Origin: Symsagittifera roscoffensis
Lineage: Eukaryota; Xenacoelomorpha; Acoela; Convolutidae
Assembly (NCBI RefSeq): GCF_963678635.1
Contig: NC_087064.1
Span: forward strand, 39,238,532 to 39,302,531
Reading direction: 5' to 3'
DNA length: 64,000 nucleotides
Part shown: one piece after another, positions 45,902-56,448 of the stretch
Layout of the letters: the number at the start of each line of letters is the position of its first letter
How positions within the stretch are numbered: the stretch's first letter is position 1
Made by a program: the position numbers and the translations under genes
The notes under the pieces: generated by a model
What the model saw: only the letters and a program-made list of their open reading frames with translations
What the model was told of the DNA's origin: nothing
The model's database searches: none

Positions 45902-46976
45902 ATGCCCAACTTTGATTTGAACGAGTACATGGACCTGGCAGAGGCGTACGTAGGACCGATGGTAGATGCGATCTATCGTCGGCTGATGGATCAAGACTTC
46001 GCTCTGGAGGACCCAGAGGTAGTCATGTTGCTGGCCGCCTTAATAAACATCTTGGGGCATAATAACAGTGGGGACCGCCTCACGGAAGTCTTATTAATGG
46101 CAGCATATGGAGAAAGAGGAGTACTAGACCGCCCATGTCTAAGGGTAATGAGGTGGAGAAACGGGGGTCTCTCAGGAAGTGACTTGGCGAACGAGCCTGG
46201 ATTGGGAAGTTTCCGGACATACCAACCAGGTGAGATGCCTCTGCCAGCCAAGCCTAGGCCTGGTCTGAGAAGGATGCATCAGGAGATTAACAGCGAGGCA
46301 GCCTCGTCTAGTTCACAACTGAGAGCAGCTGTACCACCAAAGAGGGCGAGAGTAGAGGAAGAGGTTCAGACGAACGAAACCATGCAAGATCTTAACGGAA
46401 CGATAGAAGAACTGGAGAAGACCAGAAGGGGACGAAATGACCAAAACCATGCTCAGTACTGAAGAAAAAGGAGACAAGTGGAAGAGACTGTTTGAAGGTT
46501 GCAACAAGAAACAGGGTGAAGAAATAGAGCGCTTGAGGCAAGAGTAGAAAGAGTGATACCTACAAGGAATATTCCTCGTGGGCAGTCCTCCATGGAACTT
46601 TTCACGCCTCGCGAGTTGAGTCAAATGACGGAGAGGCGACTCCTAGCTACAACTGGTCGAGTGACAATCCCGGACCCGAGTGACACCCTAGATAGAAACA
46701 GCGGGACGATTGGTCGCTAATAGGAATGCGCCAGGTTTCGGGGTGACTGCACCCTATGGAGCAATCGATGACACGGGCAGAGTACAACTCTCCCAAGATA
46801 CGATGACGAGAACGGGAGTTAGTGATACAACGTTACCAACAAAGAGCTCTGAGGTCCCAGATAGGAAGATACGAGAAATGCCGATGAAGAAAGTGTCCCG
46901 AGTGATTGACGTGCAGAAGAACAACCAGTTGAAGTATAGCTTCACAGGAGTTCCGTACACGGATTCGTGAGCCTGT
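45902..46976 (+). pseudogene. N-terminal part of the giant downstream protein: helical domain, NLS-like patch, coiled coil
   Basis: Starts with an ATG in GAAGAAGATGC. The first 110 residues are a helical, acidic domain (FDLNEYMDLAEAYVGP, LLAALINILGHNNSGD) that I do not recognise; position and composition would suit a gag-like N-terminus. Then PRPGLRRMHQEINSEAASS and PPKRARVEEE. The coiled coil breaks by frameshift at about 46,430. Readable pieces continue to 46970 (TRTGVSDTTLPTKSSEVPD). The inverted copy at 39.5-40.3 kb preserves the coiled coil better. Confidence 0.6.
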
Positions 46977-47594
46977 TTCAATCGATCCACTTGGAGCCCA
47001 GCAGTAAACCTGCAGCAACCGCCACTTGGAACATCTCATCTGATACTGGGTGAAAGCTTGGTGAGAGTACTCCAGAACTTGAGGACCTCCAGATTCACTA
47101 CGGTTATGGCCTTTGGAGGTGCAACGATAGCCCAGTTAATTTGGATGGTGGAGCTGATGAACACAGGGAGGATCCCTAACATAATGTTCCTAATAGGGAC
47201 GAACAATGTATCAAGAGGCTCCGATGAGGAAGAGGCACATGAGAGTCGATGATGGTGTGCCTATTCACTACTCTCTGGCAGAAATTCAAGTGCGCGGTAC
47301 TGACCGCGTCTTCACCGTACCCATCAGCACGAAAACGCTGACAGCGATAGGAAGAAGACATAATGAAAGAACGATTAGGTGGAACAATATAATGAGGAAC
47401 CTGGCGAGTCGGAATGTCGGATGATTTTTGTGGACATTGAACACAAGCTGAGAGCTATGAATCAGGCCAGACTAACCACCGATGGGATCCACTTTGATAG
47501 CATTGATGGACAAACCTGGTTGAACCGAGTCTTCCAGGAGCGACTGGATGAAATGGAAGTCTTGTTCTTTGACACGGTAGTGCTGAAAAAGTAA
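46977..47594 (+). pseudogene. SGNH hydrolase domain, plus copy
   Basis: Block I LILGESLVRV with the Ser at GES (47049-47057), block II GGATIAQL, block III LIGTNNVSRG (47196-47207 for GTNN), block V LTTDGIHFDS (DGIH at 47481-47492). All are in the same frame, but a pair of compensating indels between about 47,237 and 47,380 shifts the middle. The set of Ser, Gly, Asn and Asp/His matches a full SGNH hydrolase. It is part of the same ancestral long ORF as the coiled coil. Confidence 0.65.
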
Positions 47595-48287
47595 GAAACC
47601 ACGAATGAGCCGGCAATTTCAACCTTTGTGCCCTCTTACTTAGAAACACTTTCGGGAATGGTCCCAGCCGTGACCTACAGGCCGCAAAGCTCTAGCGAGC
47701 CAGGGCAAAGGACAGATGTACAAGATCGATTGGGGGAAGCGCCAAAGAGAAGAACCGTCCATCCAAGACGAGGATTAGGACCTGTCAATCCGACCGCGGA
47801 GACGACCAGCACCTCGAGATCAGAGACAAGATCAGAGACAACGGGTACCAGCCGAGAGGAGCGACGTCCAGACAGGACCTCTTTGATGTGGTCAAGGCCC
47901 ATACCTTCTCCCTGGCACGTATACAAACAGGACCTGAAGAGTTTGAACCTTCAGACAGTGAGATTTGCAGCAGATGCCATCAGGATGTTGAATGGAGCGA
48001 CATTTTCCGTCAACGGACTGTATTCAAAAACAGGCGTGGACTGGTTGATAGCAGCTGCCATAAACTTCAGCTCCATGAGCGCCTTGAGATTTGCCGACTT
48101 AGAGGGACTGCCCTCAAACAATACAATGGGTCCAGTAAATGCAAGACCATTGCAAGATTTGAAACTGAATCACGATGAGGGAAATCGAGAAGAAAGACCC
48201 GGAAGATTCCTGACGACGAGGGCACCAAGACGACAAAACGTAAAGATGTTTAGGCAGATAAAAGCACCACCAGGTCACGATAAATAA
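47595..48287 (+). pseudogene. Ser/Thr/Arg-rich linker and conserved unknown domain
   Basis: Open for 219 codons from 47,628. A proline/serine linker with a TSTSRSETRSETTGTS stretch leads into a domain with MLNGATFSVNGLYSKTGVDW and LEGLPSNNTMGPVNARPLQD. I do not recognise it. It ends at a TAA after APPGHDK. Frameshift evidence: parallel reading in another frame around 47,890-48,180. Confidence 0.5.
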
Positions 48288-49339
48288 AGAGCGTACCCGA
48301 AACAAGTGAATCAGGAAGGTGATGTTCAGAGATACGGTGAATTGAGGGCGATTAAGAAAGATGAGACCATCTTTGCTGCGTATGACAAAGCAGAAATGAG
48401 GAAGGCAAAGATTATGATAGTCGCGAGCTCAGACTTCGTATATACCTCCAAGTCTCCAAGTCTCTGTCTTGGCCTGATGTTTTAATGTTGGCAGCATTCG
48501 ACCTGGATCTAATGCAGTCGGTGTCAATGGCAATCGGGGTACAACGACAGACTGAAATGAACCCAATCACAATCGTATTTGATGGCATGAACGACCATCT
48601 ACACAGTAGGGGTTTCCTGAGCAGACTTAGACAGCCTACGACAGCCGAAGACGCTGTCTGGCCAGCTATAAAGGATATCCTCGAGTCAATGGGTGAAGTA
48701 GTGGACACCCTGAAAGAAGGTGCCTTCACCAAGATAACACCGAGAGCCGTGTTTGCACTGTCTCCGGGATATGCACACCTCCCGGAGAGACTGAAGTTTG
48801 TATACGCGATGGTGGCGTTGCTCTCGGAAGGGAAATATGATGTAATCATATCTGCCCCAAATCGGGGAATAGAGATGGAGAACTAAGACCACTTAGGGCG
48901 GAATTGCCTGCGGTGTGGTCTGACATCTCGAATGCGATGCGAGGATTTAAGAACCATTCACTACACATGTAAGTGTTAGACGAAGTACTGGGGTTGGAAC
49001 TGTCCAACTTCAGCCGACAACTCAAACTGAAGCCAGGAATTGACGATAACCATCGAGTAATCGTAGCGATGTCAAATGATTTATGGTTTAGAGGGATGGA
49101 AGTAAAGTAGGAAGGAGAGAGAAGAAAGAATTCCAAGAAGACTAGAGCTCACTTGGAAGCTATGGTTTTGAGAACGAAACCAGAGGCTAACCAATGGCTG
49201 CACTTGATCCCCCGAGTAGCAGCATTGGGCGCGGATGCTTTCGAGCGAGGCCCAGTGATGATCAAGAAAATCCATGCCTACCTTGTGAAACAGTTCAACC
49301 TGGCCAAAAATGCTCAAGAGAAGTCAGCCGAGTTTGAAA
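48090..49339 (+). repeat. 1,250-bp tandem duplication, unit 1
   Basis: Identical in length and nearly identical in sequence to 49340-50589. Covers the end of the linker domain, the second conserved domain (48485-48886) and the start of the 718-codon protein. The junction at about 49,336 fuses SAEF to the ICRLRG region. Confidence 0.9.
48485..48886 (+). pseudogene. Second conserved (SGNH-like?) domain, unit 1
   Basis: A 133-codon frame: LDLMQSVSMAIGVQRQTEMN, then ITIVFDGMNDHLHSRG, then RAVFALSPGYAHLPERL and YDVIISAPNRGIEMEN. The G-M-N-D block after a hydrophobic strand resembles SGNH block III, suggesting a degenerate hydrolase fold, but no clear Ser block is seen. Repeated at 49735-50136 and twice in the inverted arm. 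Confidence 0.4.
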
Positions 49340-50589
49340 TTTGCCGACTTAGAGGGACTGCCCTCAAACAATACAATGGGTCCAGTAAATGCAAGACCAT
49401 TGCAAGATAGGAAACTGAATCACGATGAGGGAAATCGAGAAGAAAGACCCGGAAGATTCCTGACGACGAGGGCACCAAGACGACAAAACGTAAAGATGTT
49501 TAGGCAGATAAAAGCACCACCAGGTCACGAAAAATAAAGAGCGTACCCGAAACAAGTGAATCAGGAAGGTGATGTTCAGAGATACGGTGAATTGAGGGCG
49601 ATTAAGAAAGATGAGACCATCTTTGCTGCGTATGACAAAGCAGAAATGAGGAAGGCAAAGATTATGATAGTCGCGAGCTCAGACTTCGTATATACCTCCA
49701 AGTCTCCAAGTCTCTGTCTTGGCCTGATGTTATAATGTTGGCAGCATTCGACCTGGATCTAATGCAGTCGGTGTCAATGACAATCGGGGTACAACGACAG
49801 ACTGAAATGAACCCAATCACAATCGTATTTGATGGCATGAACGACCATCTACACAGTAGGGGTTTCCTGAGCAGACTTAGACAGCCTACGACAGCCGAAG
49901 ACGCTGTCTGGCCAGCTATAAAGGATATCCTCGAGTCAATGGGTGAAGTAGTGGACACCCTGAAAGAAGGTGCCTTCACCAAGATAACACCGAGAGCCGT
50001 GTTTGCACTGTCTCCGGGATATGCACACCTCCCGGAGAGACTGAAGTTTGTATACGCGATGGTGGCGTTGCTCTCGGAAGGGAAATATGATGTAATCATA
50101 TCTGCCCCAAATCGTGGAATAGAGATGGAGAACTAAGACCACTTAGGGCGGAATTGCCTGCGGTGTGGTCTGACATCTCGAATGCGATGCGAGGATTTAA
50201 GAACCATTCACTACACATGTAAGTGTTAGACGAAGTACTGGGGTTGGAACTGTCCAACTTCAGCCGACAACTCAAACTGAAGCCAGGAATTGACGATAAC
50301 CATCGAGTAATCGTAGCGATGTCAAATGATTTATGGTTTAGAGGGATGGAAGTAAAGGAGGAAGGAGAGAGAAGAAAGAATTCCAAGAAGACTAGAGCTC
50401 ACTTGGAAGCTATGGTTTTGAGAACGAAACCAGAGGCTAACCAATGGCTGCACTTGATCCCCCGAGTAGCAGCATTGGGCGCGGATGCTTTCGAGCGAGG
50501 CCCAGTGATGATCAAGAAAATCCATGCCTACCTTGTGAAACAGTTCAACCTGGCCAAAAATGCTCAAGAGAAGTCAGCCGAGTTTGTAA
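49340..50589 (+). repeat. 1,250-bp tandem duplication, unit 2
   Basis: Second unit; continues at 50,589 into the rest of the long ORF. Differences from unit 1 are a handful of substitutions, including one that removes a TAG at about 49,110 (unit 1) from the frame. Confidence 0.9.
49735..50136 (+). pseudogene. Second conserved (SGNH-like?) domain, unit 2
   Basis: Copy of 48485-48886 within the tandem duplication, one residue different near the start (SMTIG for SMAIG). Confidence 0.4.
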
Positions 50590-52379
50590 ACAGAGTGTAC
50601 CAAGTTACCCTGGAAGCTTTCTGGACACAGAAGGTGATGGGAAAAGAAGGCTTTGACCGGACTGACAATATGCTGGAAGGGTTAGGAGGCGGATGGACTG
50701 CGTCCTTCTTGGCAAAAATTTACCCCTCGCTTTCTCGATATCTGATAAAAGAATTCCTCCAAGCAGTCGTAGAAGTATCGATCGTTGAATTACTAGCCCT
50801 GTTCGTGACATTTGGAGCAGAGAACTTCTTGAAAGGACCAGCGATACTGCTCACCGAGGGAGTGCAGAATTTGCGACTAGATGGACTTCTAGCGTTGATC
50901 GCGATAACGCTTGGAAATTTGGGAGGATTGATGAAATTGAAACGCTATCCAGAGCAGATGAGGGAGATTGTGAGGAAATTCGGTGTGAAGCGATCCACGG
51001 ATTCCTGGAATAAGATAAGAGATTTGCGACATACTGTCATCCACTACCTCCTGCATCAGAATCGCTTTGGAACAGGAGAGGATGAAACGATTCAGAGGGA
51101 GGAAGACGTGCGACGTCATGCTGAGGGCATAACCCTGCTAACTGACCTGAGCTTAGCTATGAGGATCGATCCCATAGCATTGATCAAAGGAGCCACGGAG
51201 TTCGTGAAAGTGATATTTGATCCAGCAGTCTTGTTTGGGTTCCCTGACGTTAAGGTGGAGGCTTACAGGAGGTCGGTGTTGCACCTGAACCTCATATCAG
51301 CATTGGACGGAAGTACACTTAACCGGTGTGAACAACACGCGTTACGAGAATTGACGAGTGAGGACTTATTATTCGCGAAGATATCAGAGCCGGAGATGAC
51401 CGTCATAAACTTTGATGAGCAATTCCGAGACAGGATGAGGGAAGTGAACAGAGGGCTCATTGAAGTATTCCCTAAGCTCTGGAACCTAAGACCCTACGAC
51501 AAAACAAACGGCGAAGGCACAAGAATTCCTCGACTGACTGCAGCGTACCATAAGTTGAGAGAAGAAACGAAGGGCTGGTGGGACTACAAGAAACTGCCGG
51601 AGGAGATTCCGGATTTCCCTTTGGTTAGAAGGATGTTTCTCGGAGCAGACTCCGTAGTACAAACCCCTAGGTTGAGAGCCTTTGAGACCAAAGAAAGGAG
51701 GGTAGCGAAGTTCTCTGAGACGATGGACCCGTGTTTTGTGGGGAGAAATGCCGCAGTGCTGCATTATACGCAGTTTGCATACACGGATGAAGCAACGAGG
51801 AGACGAATGAGCATTACAGCGACTCCGAAGCCTGGGACGTTTGACGAGGAATGGGCGACACTGGATCTAGCGCCTATGATCATGAGAGGAAAGGCTGACT
51901 TACCAGAAGCCTCCCTAATCTTAACGAGCGTAAAACCAGAGTTAACGGTGGGAGGAACACTACAGACTAGAACCATGCTAGCACCCTTCGGCCATGAAGA
52001 AGTCGAAGTAAAAGTTCATCGAGAGGTTGAAGATCAGTCAGCTGATAGACTAGTTGTACCAAAATTTCCTGATGGGGCAAGGGATGAAGAGCAAGGGCCC
52101 TCAAGTTCAGGAAAGAAACCAAGACGAGACGATGGGCAGGGAGAAAGCCGTCGATCGGAAGAACCTATGCAACAGGATCCCGATCAGGCCGAGAAAGAAG
52201 ACGATAAGGCTTCGACAGGAGGGATGTCCACTCTGGACTTCAATTTCCTCAGCGATTTTGAAAACGGTGCGGACACGTTGGAAGCGACGACTGAGCCGGC
52301 AGACGAGGGAACTTTCACGCTGGATTCCCCGGTGGCCTTCATGGGACGAACCGGAACTTGCCAAGGAAAAGAAGAATAG
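50223..52379 (+). CDS. 718-codon ORF of the giant protein, unknown function
   Basis: The longest intact frame in the window. It opens right after an in-frame TAA (50220-50222) that replaces a Leu codon seen in the inverted copy (LHMLVLAEVLG), so it is the continuation of the upstream protein and its first usable start is GTG, or an internal ATG. Contents: helical LGLELSNFSRQLKLKPGIDD, WFRGMEVKEE, two hydrophobic helices (VEVSIVELLALFVTFGAENF; LDGLLALIAITLGNLGGLM) around residues 185-245, a mixed charged middle, and a low-complexity acidic/Ser-rich tail (PSSSGKKPRRDDGQGES, PDQAEKEDDKAS). No family recognised. Codon use is much more GC-rich than flanking DNA. Confidence 0.7.
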   Translation: MLDEVLGLELSNFSRQLKLKPGIDDNHRVIVAMSNDLWFRGMEVKEEGERRKNSKKTRAHLEAMVLRTKPEANQWLHLIPRVAALGADAFERGPVMIKKIHAYLVKQFNLAKNAQEKSAEFVNRVYQVTLEAFWTQKVMGKEGFDRTDNMLEGLGGGWTASFLAKIYPSLSRYLIKEFLQAVVEVSIVELLALFVTFGAENFLKGPAILLTEGVQNLRLDGLLALIAITLGNLGGLMKLKRYPEQMREIVRKFGVKRSTDSWNKIRDLRHTVIHYLLHQNRFGTGEDETIQREEDVRRHAEGITLLTDLSLAMRIDPIALIKGATEFVKVIFDPAVLFGFPDVKVEAYRRSVLHLNLISALDGSTLNRCEQHALRELTSEDLLFAKISEPEMTVINFDEQFRDRMREVNRGLIEVFPKLWNLRPYDKTNGEGTRIPRLTAAYHKLREETKGWWDYKKLPEEIPDFPLVRRMFLGADSVVQTPRLRAFETKERRVAKFSETMDPCFVGRNAAVLHYTQFAYTDEATRRRMSITATPKPGTFDEEWATLDLAPMIMRGKADLPEASLILTSVKPELTVGGTLQTRTMLAPFGHEEVEVKVHREVEDQSADRLVVPKFPDGARDEEQGPSSSGKKPRRDDGQGESRRSEEPMQQDPDQAEKEDDKASTGGMSTLDFNFLSDFENGADTLEATTEPADEGTFTLDSPVAFMGRTGTCQGKEE

Positions 52380-53880
52380 AAGCCACTGACAGAGTACCTT
52401 TCTTGGGAACGTTGCCCGAAGAAGAGTGGGAAGTTCATCATAGAGACCATGAAAATAGGACGGGATGCAGAATGGACAGAGTGGCATTCATGGAAGAGGT
52501 CTGGACAGTAGTTCAGAGCTAAAGAACCCAGTCCATTTTGAAAAAAGGTCTCAACCGACCACTAATGCGGGAAGTCCTTGACAAACTTGACGAGTGTGAA
52601 GGGAGATTGAGCGAGTTGCTGATCGACTCGACCAATGATGAAAGTAAGGCAAACTCTCCTATAAAGATGACGCCGCAAGAAGACAAGGGAGAAGTGGTAT
52701 ATCTGTCATGGTGATTGACAGGATTAATGAAATGAAGATGAAACTGGGCAGCAAGGGGACATTGAGGAAAGAGGGAAACACAAAGATGGATTCCGAAATC
52801 TCGATGAAAGCTGTCAACTCAGCTTAAAAAAACGCGTCGAAGAAGCTATGGACTTGGGACAGGGTGATGATCGATTGCCTGGCACAGACACGTTCAAGTT
52901 GTTGACTGACGTAGCGATGGTGCCACCCATTCTCATGGCAGGAACAAAATCAGCCAGTTACAAAACCAAGAAGAGTGACCGCACTCTGACTGGAGCGACG
53001 TTAGAAATGGAGATACTCAGCCAATGTGGAGAGAGTACCCTTAAAATCTTCAAACCGTCTCCCATGAATCACGGAAAAGGAAGTATCGTAGGACAGCTAG
53101 TCCCAGTGGAATATAACCGACTGACAGTATCGGAAACTGTATCGATTGATGAACCCGCCGGTGGATACATGGAGATGTTAGAGTACAAAAGATCGGCCAG
53201 AGGACACTTAATTGCTCTGGAAGACAAAAATTCCATGGAAAGTTATTTGGAGACGATGACGCAAGGCACCATCCTGAAGCAGAAGGCAAACGGGGCTCTG
53301 GTTTTTTTCTGAAATGCACGCGAAAACGATCGAGCAGTTGGTGAGCCTTCCATGGAGAGCAGCAGTGCTTAAATACTTCGAAGACGAGATGAGAACCACG
53401 CCGAAGATACCCGCTCTGATAGCAAAACCCTATGTGAGAACAGAGTTACAACTGAGATTCGCTTTGTGCATGATTGGACTGACGCGCCGGGGAAAATGAT
53501 TCGGAAGCAAGAAAAAGATCGGAGGGAGAAAAGGTGTTCTTAATGACGAGTGTGAGAGATCTGATGACTCAAGAAGGAGCAGCAGTAGCGTGCGCGAAGC
53601 GGAGAGACGCTCTCTGTTTCAATCGATTTATGATAGAACAAATTTCAGTGCCAGCATTGAACACTTGCGTCAAGATGCTTAGAGAAGGCGATGAACGAGC
53701 GAAAGCCTTGCTCTTGCTAGCATTTTTGGACATCCATCAGAGCAAGCCGATGCGAGTAAACATGAAGGAGCCTGTGGAGCTGGAACCTATGATAAAGAAA
53801 GACGAAATAAGGTGATTCTCTAACAAGGAGATGAGGCTCTCAAAAGAATCTCTGGGAGCACTGCCGAGATCCAGTGAATA
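52380..53880 (+). pseudogene. Continuation of the giant protein, frameshifted
   Basis: Readable pieces: KKGLNRPLMREVLDKLDE (about 52,540), a 154-codon frame 52848-53312 (DTFKLLTDVAMVPPILMAG, LVPVEYNRLTVSETVSIDEP), 53314-53499 (RTELQLRFALCMIGLTRRGK) and 53534-53815 (FLMTSVRDLMTQEGAAVACA). Frames change at least four times. No family is recognised. GC and style match the 718-codon ORF. Confidence 0.5.
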
Positions 53881-55444
53881 CTGTTGATCGATCAGGAAGA
53901 ACTCATACAGTTACATATCCGGAATCATAGGGTTGGCGTACAACCCTTTCCTCAGGGAAGACATACGCGATTGCTTCTTTGATTACGAGCAAGCAGTGTT
54001 TCTAAGATTCTGGACGTCAAGAATTGCAACGATAAGAAGCGCTGCTAATCAGAAGACCAAGCTGGGTCTAGTCTTAGAGGAAAAGGTGACTGAACCTTCA
54101 GTGCCAAAATCTGACAACCGAGTGGAGTTTGGATTGGGATTCTTGGATGAATTGCTAAGAACGAGTGTGATGGTAGTGTGGGAACTTATGAAACCATCAT
54201 GGTGTCCGAGTCCTAACGCCGATTCGATATTGCTTGCGACACAAGACGTGCAGAGGAAACTGAACTCAGACTGTAACTTGCGTGACCTGAACAACATCTA
54301 TAATTTGATGATGACAGCCTCTAAGAGCAACGGAGAAGACAAAGTAGATTTGCCTGTCTGGGGACCAGAGGACTGGGTCAAACGTGGTAGCTGTCTGGCA
54401 GAAGTCTGTGGACTGGAAGGTCACTTCTGTGGAGGTAAAGAACCTGGAGAAACAACACAAGCAATTGACGATATTGTTTGGGAACATTGTGATGAAGGCA
54501 AAAACGGAAACGGAACTGATTGCCGCTTGCCATGGAGGAGCCGAGGTGAATCTAGTGACTGCACTAGGTTTCTACAACATGTTTGGTTCTTTAGAGTCAC
54601 TATTGAATCTAGAACAAAAGCATGAGATGGTTACGACCACCAGTGTAGAAGTGATTCCGAGAGTGTTGCAAACCGAGCAGAAAATATTAGAAAGTGGAGA
54701 GAAGCGATCGAGGCGGAAATGAACATCCGGCAAAGTGAAACTTATCGTAGACCGACGGGAGCGAGAGATTTATTGGGATCAACTCTAGCTCCATTGTGCA
54801 AAAGCAGATACCCAGTGCATTTCGTAGCGGTGGATGTGAAAAGTACGAGAACGATCGTGGATCAAGCCTTCTCAGTGCCAAAATGCGTAATACTAGCGAG
54901 AATGTTAGTAAAATCTTACGAGTTACTGTGCAAGATGTTCTCAGCAGTTCCGGAGAGAACCAAAGAGGAATTAGAATCGATACTGGGAAAGAAGTTCATG
55001 GGATACGCCAGTGGGAACTTCAGTGTCTTTGAAAGACAAAAGCAGAAAGGATCAACAGTCACAGATTACAATGCAGTAGATGAGAATGATGAAGTCCACC
55101 GAGTGATGATGGAAGTGGAACCACTACTGGAAGCTTGGGGAAAACGTAATTGGAGGAGCATCATGTCAACACATGATGAGTTCCCCTGCTATTGCTTGCT
55201 ACAAACATGGTGGTATCCCGGGCGTAGTAATCTGGTGTTGATCTGGGACTGTGGAGAGCTGCTCTCCATGGGTTTACCAGATTCATCACAGCCCATAACG
55301 ATAGTGATAGTAGGAGTTATGATGGCGATACGATGGCTGGAAGCTCATGTGAAGGAGAACAATAGACAGGGAGCACCAACGAGAGAACAATTGCAGAAAT
55401 TGGATTGTCTAAAGGATTTAGATCTTTTTGAGACAACGTGCAAT
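53880..55444 (+). repeat. About 1,565-bp tandem duplication, unit 1
   Basis: Starts at CTGTTGATCGAT (53,881) and recurs from 55,446. Encodes FFDYEQAVFLRFWTSRIATI, FGLGFLDELLRTSVMVVWEL, DLPVWGPEDWVKRG (54-54.6 kb) and a 246-codon frame 54719-55459 (FVAVDVKSTRTIVDQAFSV, WYPGRSNLVLIWDCGELL, PITIVIVGVMMAIRWLEAH). No family recognised. Confidence 0.8.
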
Positions 55445-56448
55445 ACTGTTGATCGATGAGGAAGAACTCATCCATTACATATCCGGAATCATAGGGATGG
55501 CGTACAACCCTTTCTTCGAGGAAGACATATGCGATTGCTTCTTTGATTACGAGCAAGCAGTGTTTCTAAGATTCTGGACGTCAAGAATTGCAACGATAAG
55601 GAGCGCTGCTAATCAGAAGACCAAGCTGGGACTAGTCTTAGAGGAAAAAGTGACTGAACCTTCAGTGCCAAAAACTGACAACAGAGTGGAGTTTGGATTG
55701 GGATTCTTGGATGAATTGCTAAGAACGAGTGTGATGGTAGTGTGGGAACTTATGAAACCATCATGGTGGCCATGTCATTACGCCGATTCGATATTGCTTG
55801 CGACACAAGACGTGCAGAGGGAACTTAACTCAGACTGTAACTTGCGTGACCTGAACAACATCTATAATTTGATGATGACAGCCTCTAAGAGCAACGGAGA
55901 AGACAAAGTAGATTTGCCTGTCTGGGGACCAGAGGACTGGGTCAAACGTGGTAGCTGTCTGGCAGAAGTCTGTGGACTGGAAGGTCACTTCTGTGGAGGT
56001 AAAGAACCTGGAGAAACAACACAAGCAATTGACGATATTGTTTGGGAACATTGTGATGAAGGCAAAAACGGAAACGGAACTGATTGCCGATTGCCATGGA
56101 GGAGCCGAGGTGAATCTAGTGACTGCACTAGGTTTCTACAACATGTTTGGTTCTTTAGAGTCACTATTGAATCTAGAACAAAAGCATGAGATGGTTACGA
56201 CCACCAGTGTATAAGTGATTCCGAGAGTGTTGCAAACCGAGCAGAAAATATTAGAAAGTGGAGAGAAGCGATCGAGGCGGAAATGAACATCCGGCAAAGT
56301 GAAACTTATCGTAGACCGACGGGAGCGAGAGATTTAGTGGGATCAACTCTAGCTCCATTGTGCAAGAGCAGATACCCAGTGCATTTCGTAGCGGTTGATG
56401 TGAAAATTACGAGAACGATCGTGGATCAAGCCTTCTCAGAGAGAACAA
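55445..56448 (+). repeat. Tandem duplication, unit 2 with internal deletion
   Basis: Matches 53,880-54,872, then jumps at about 56,437 to sequence equivalent to 55,381, a loss of about 510 bp. It contains a 253-codon frame (55428-56189) nearly identical to 53933-54625, and a TAA at about 56,212 that interrupts the following frame. Confidence 0.8.

Noticed and set aside
50331-52450. Several minus-strand frames opposite the 718-codon ORF
   Set aside because: Antisense shadows; the plus frame is far longer and matches the inverted copy at the protein level.
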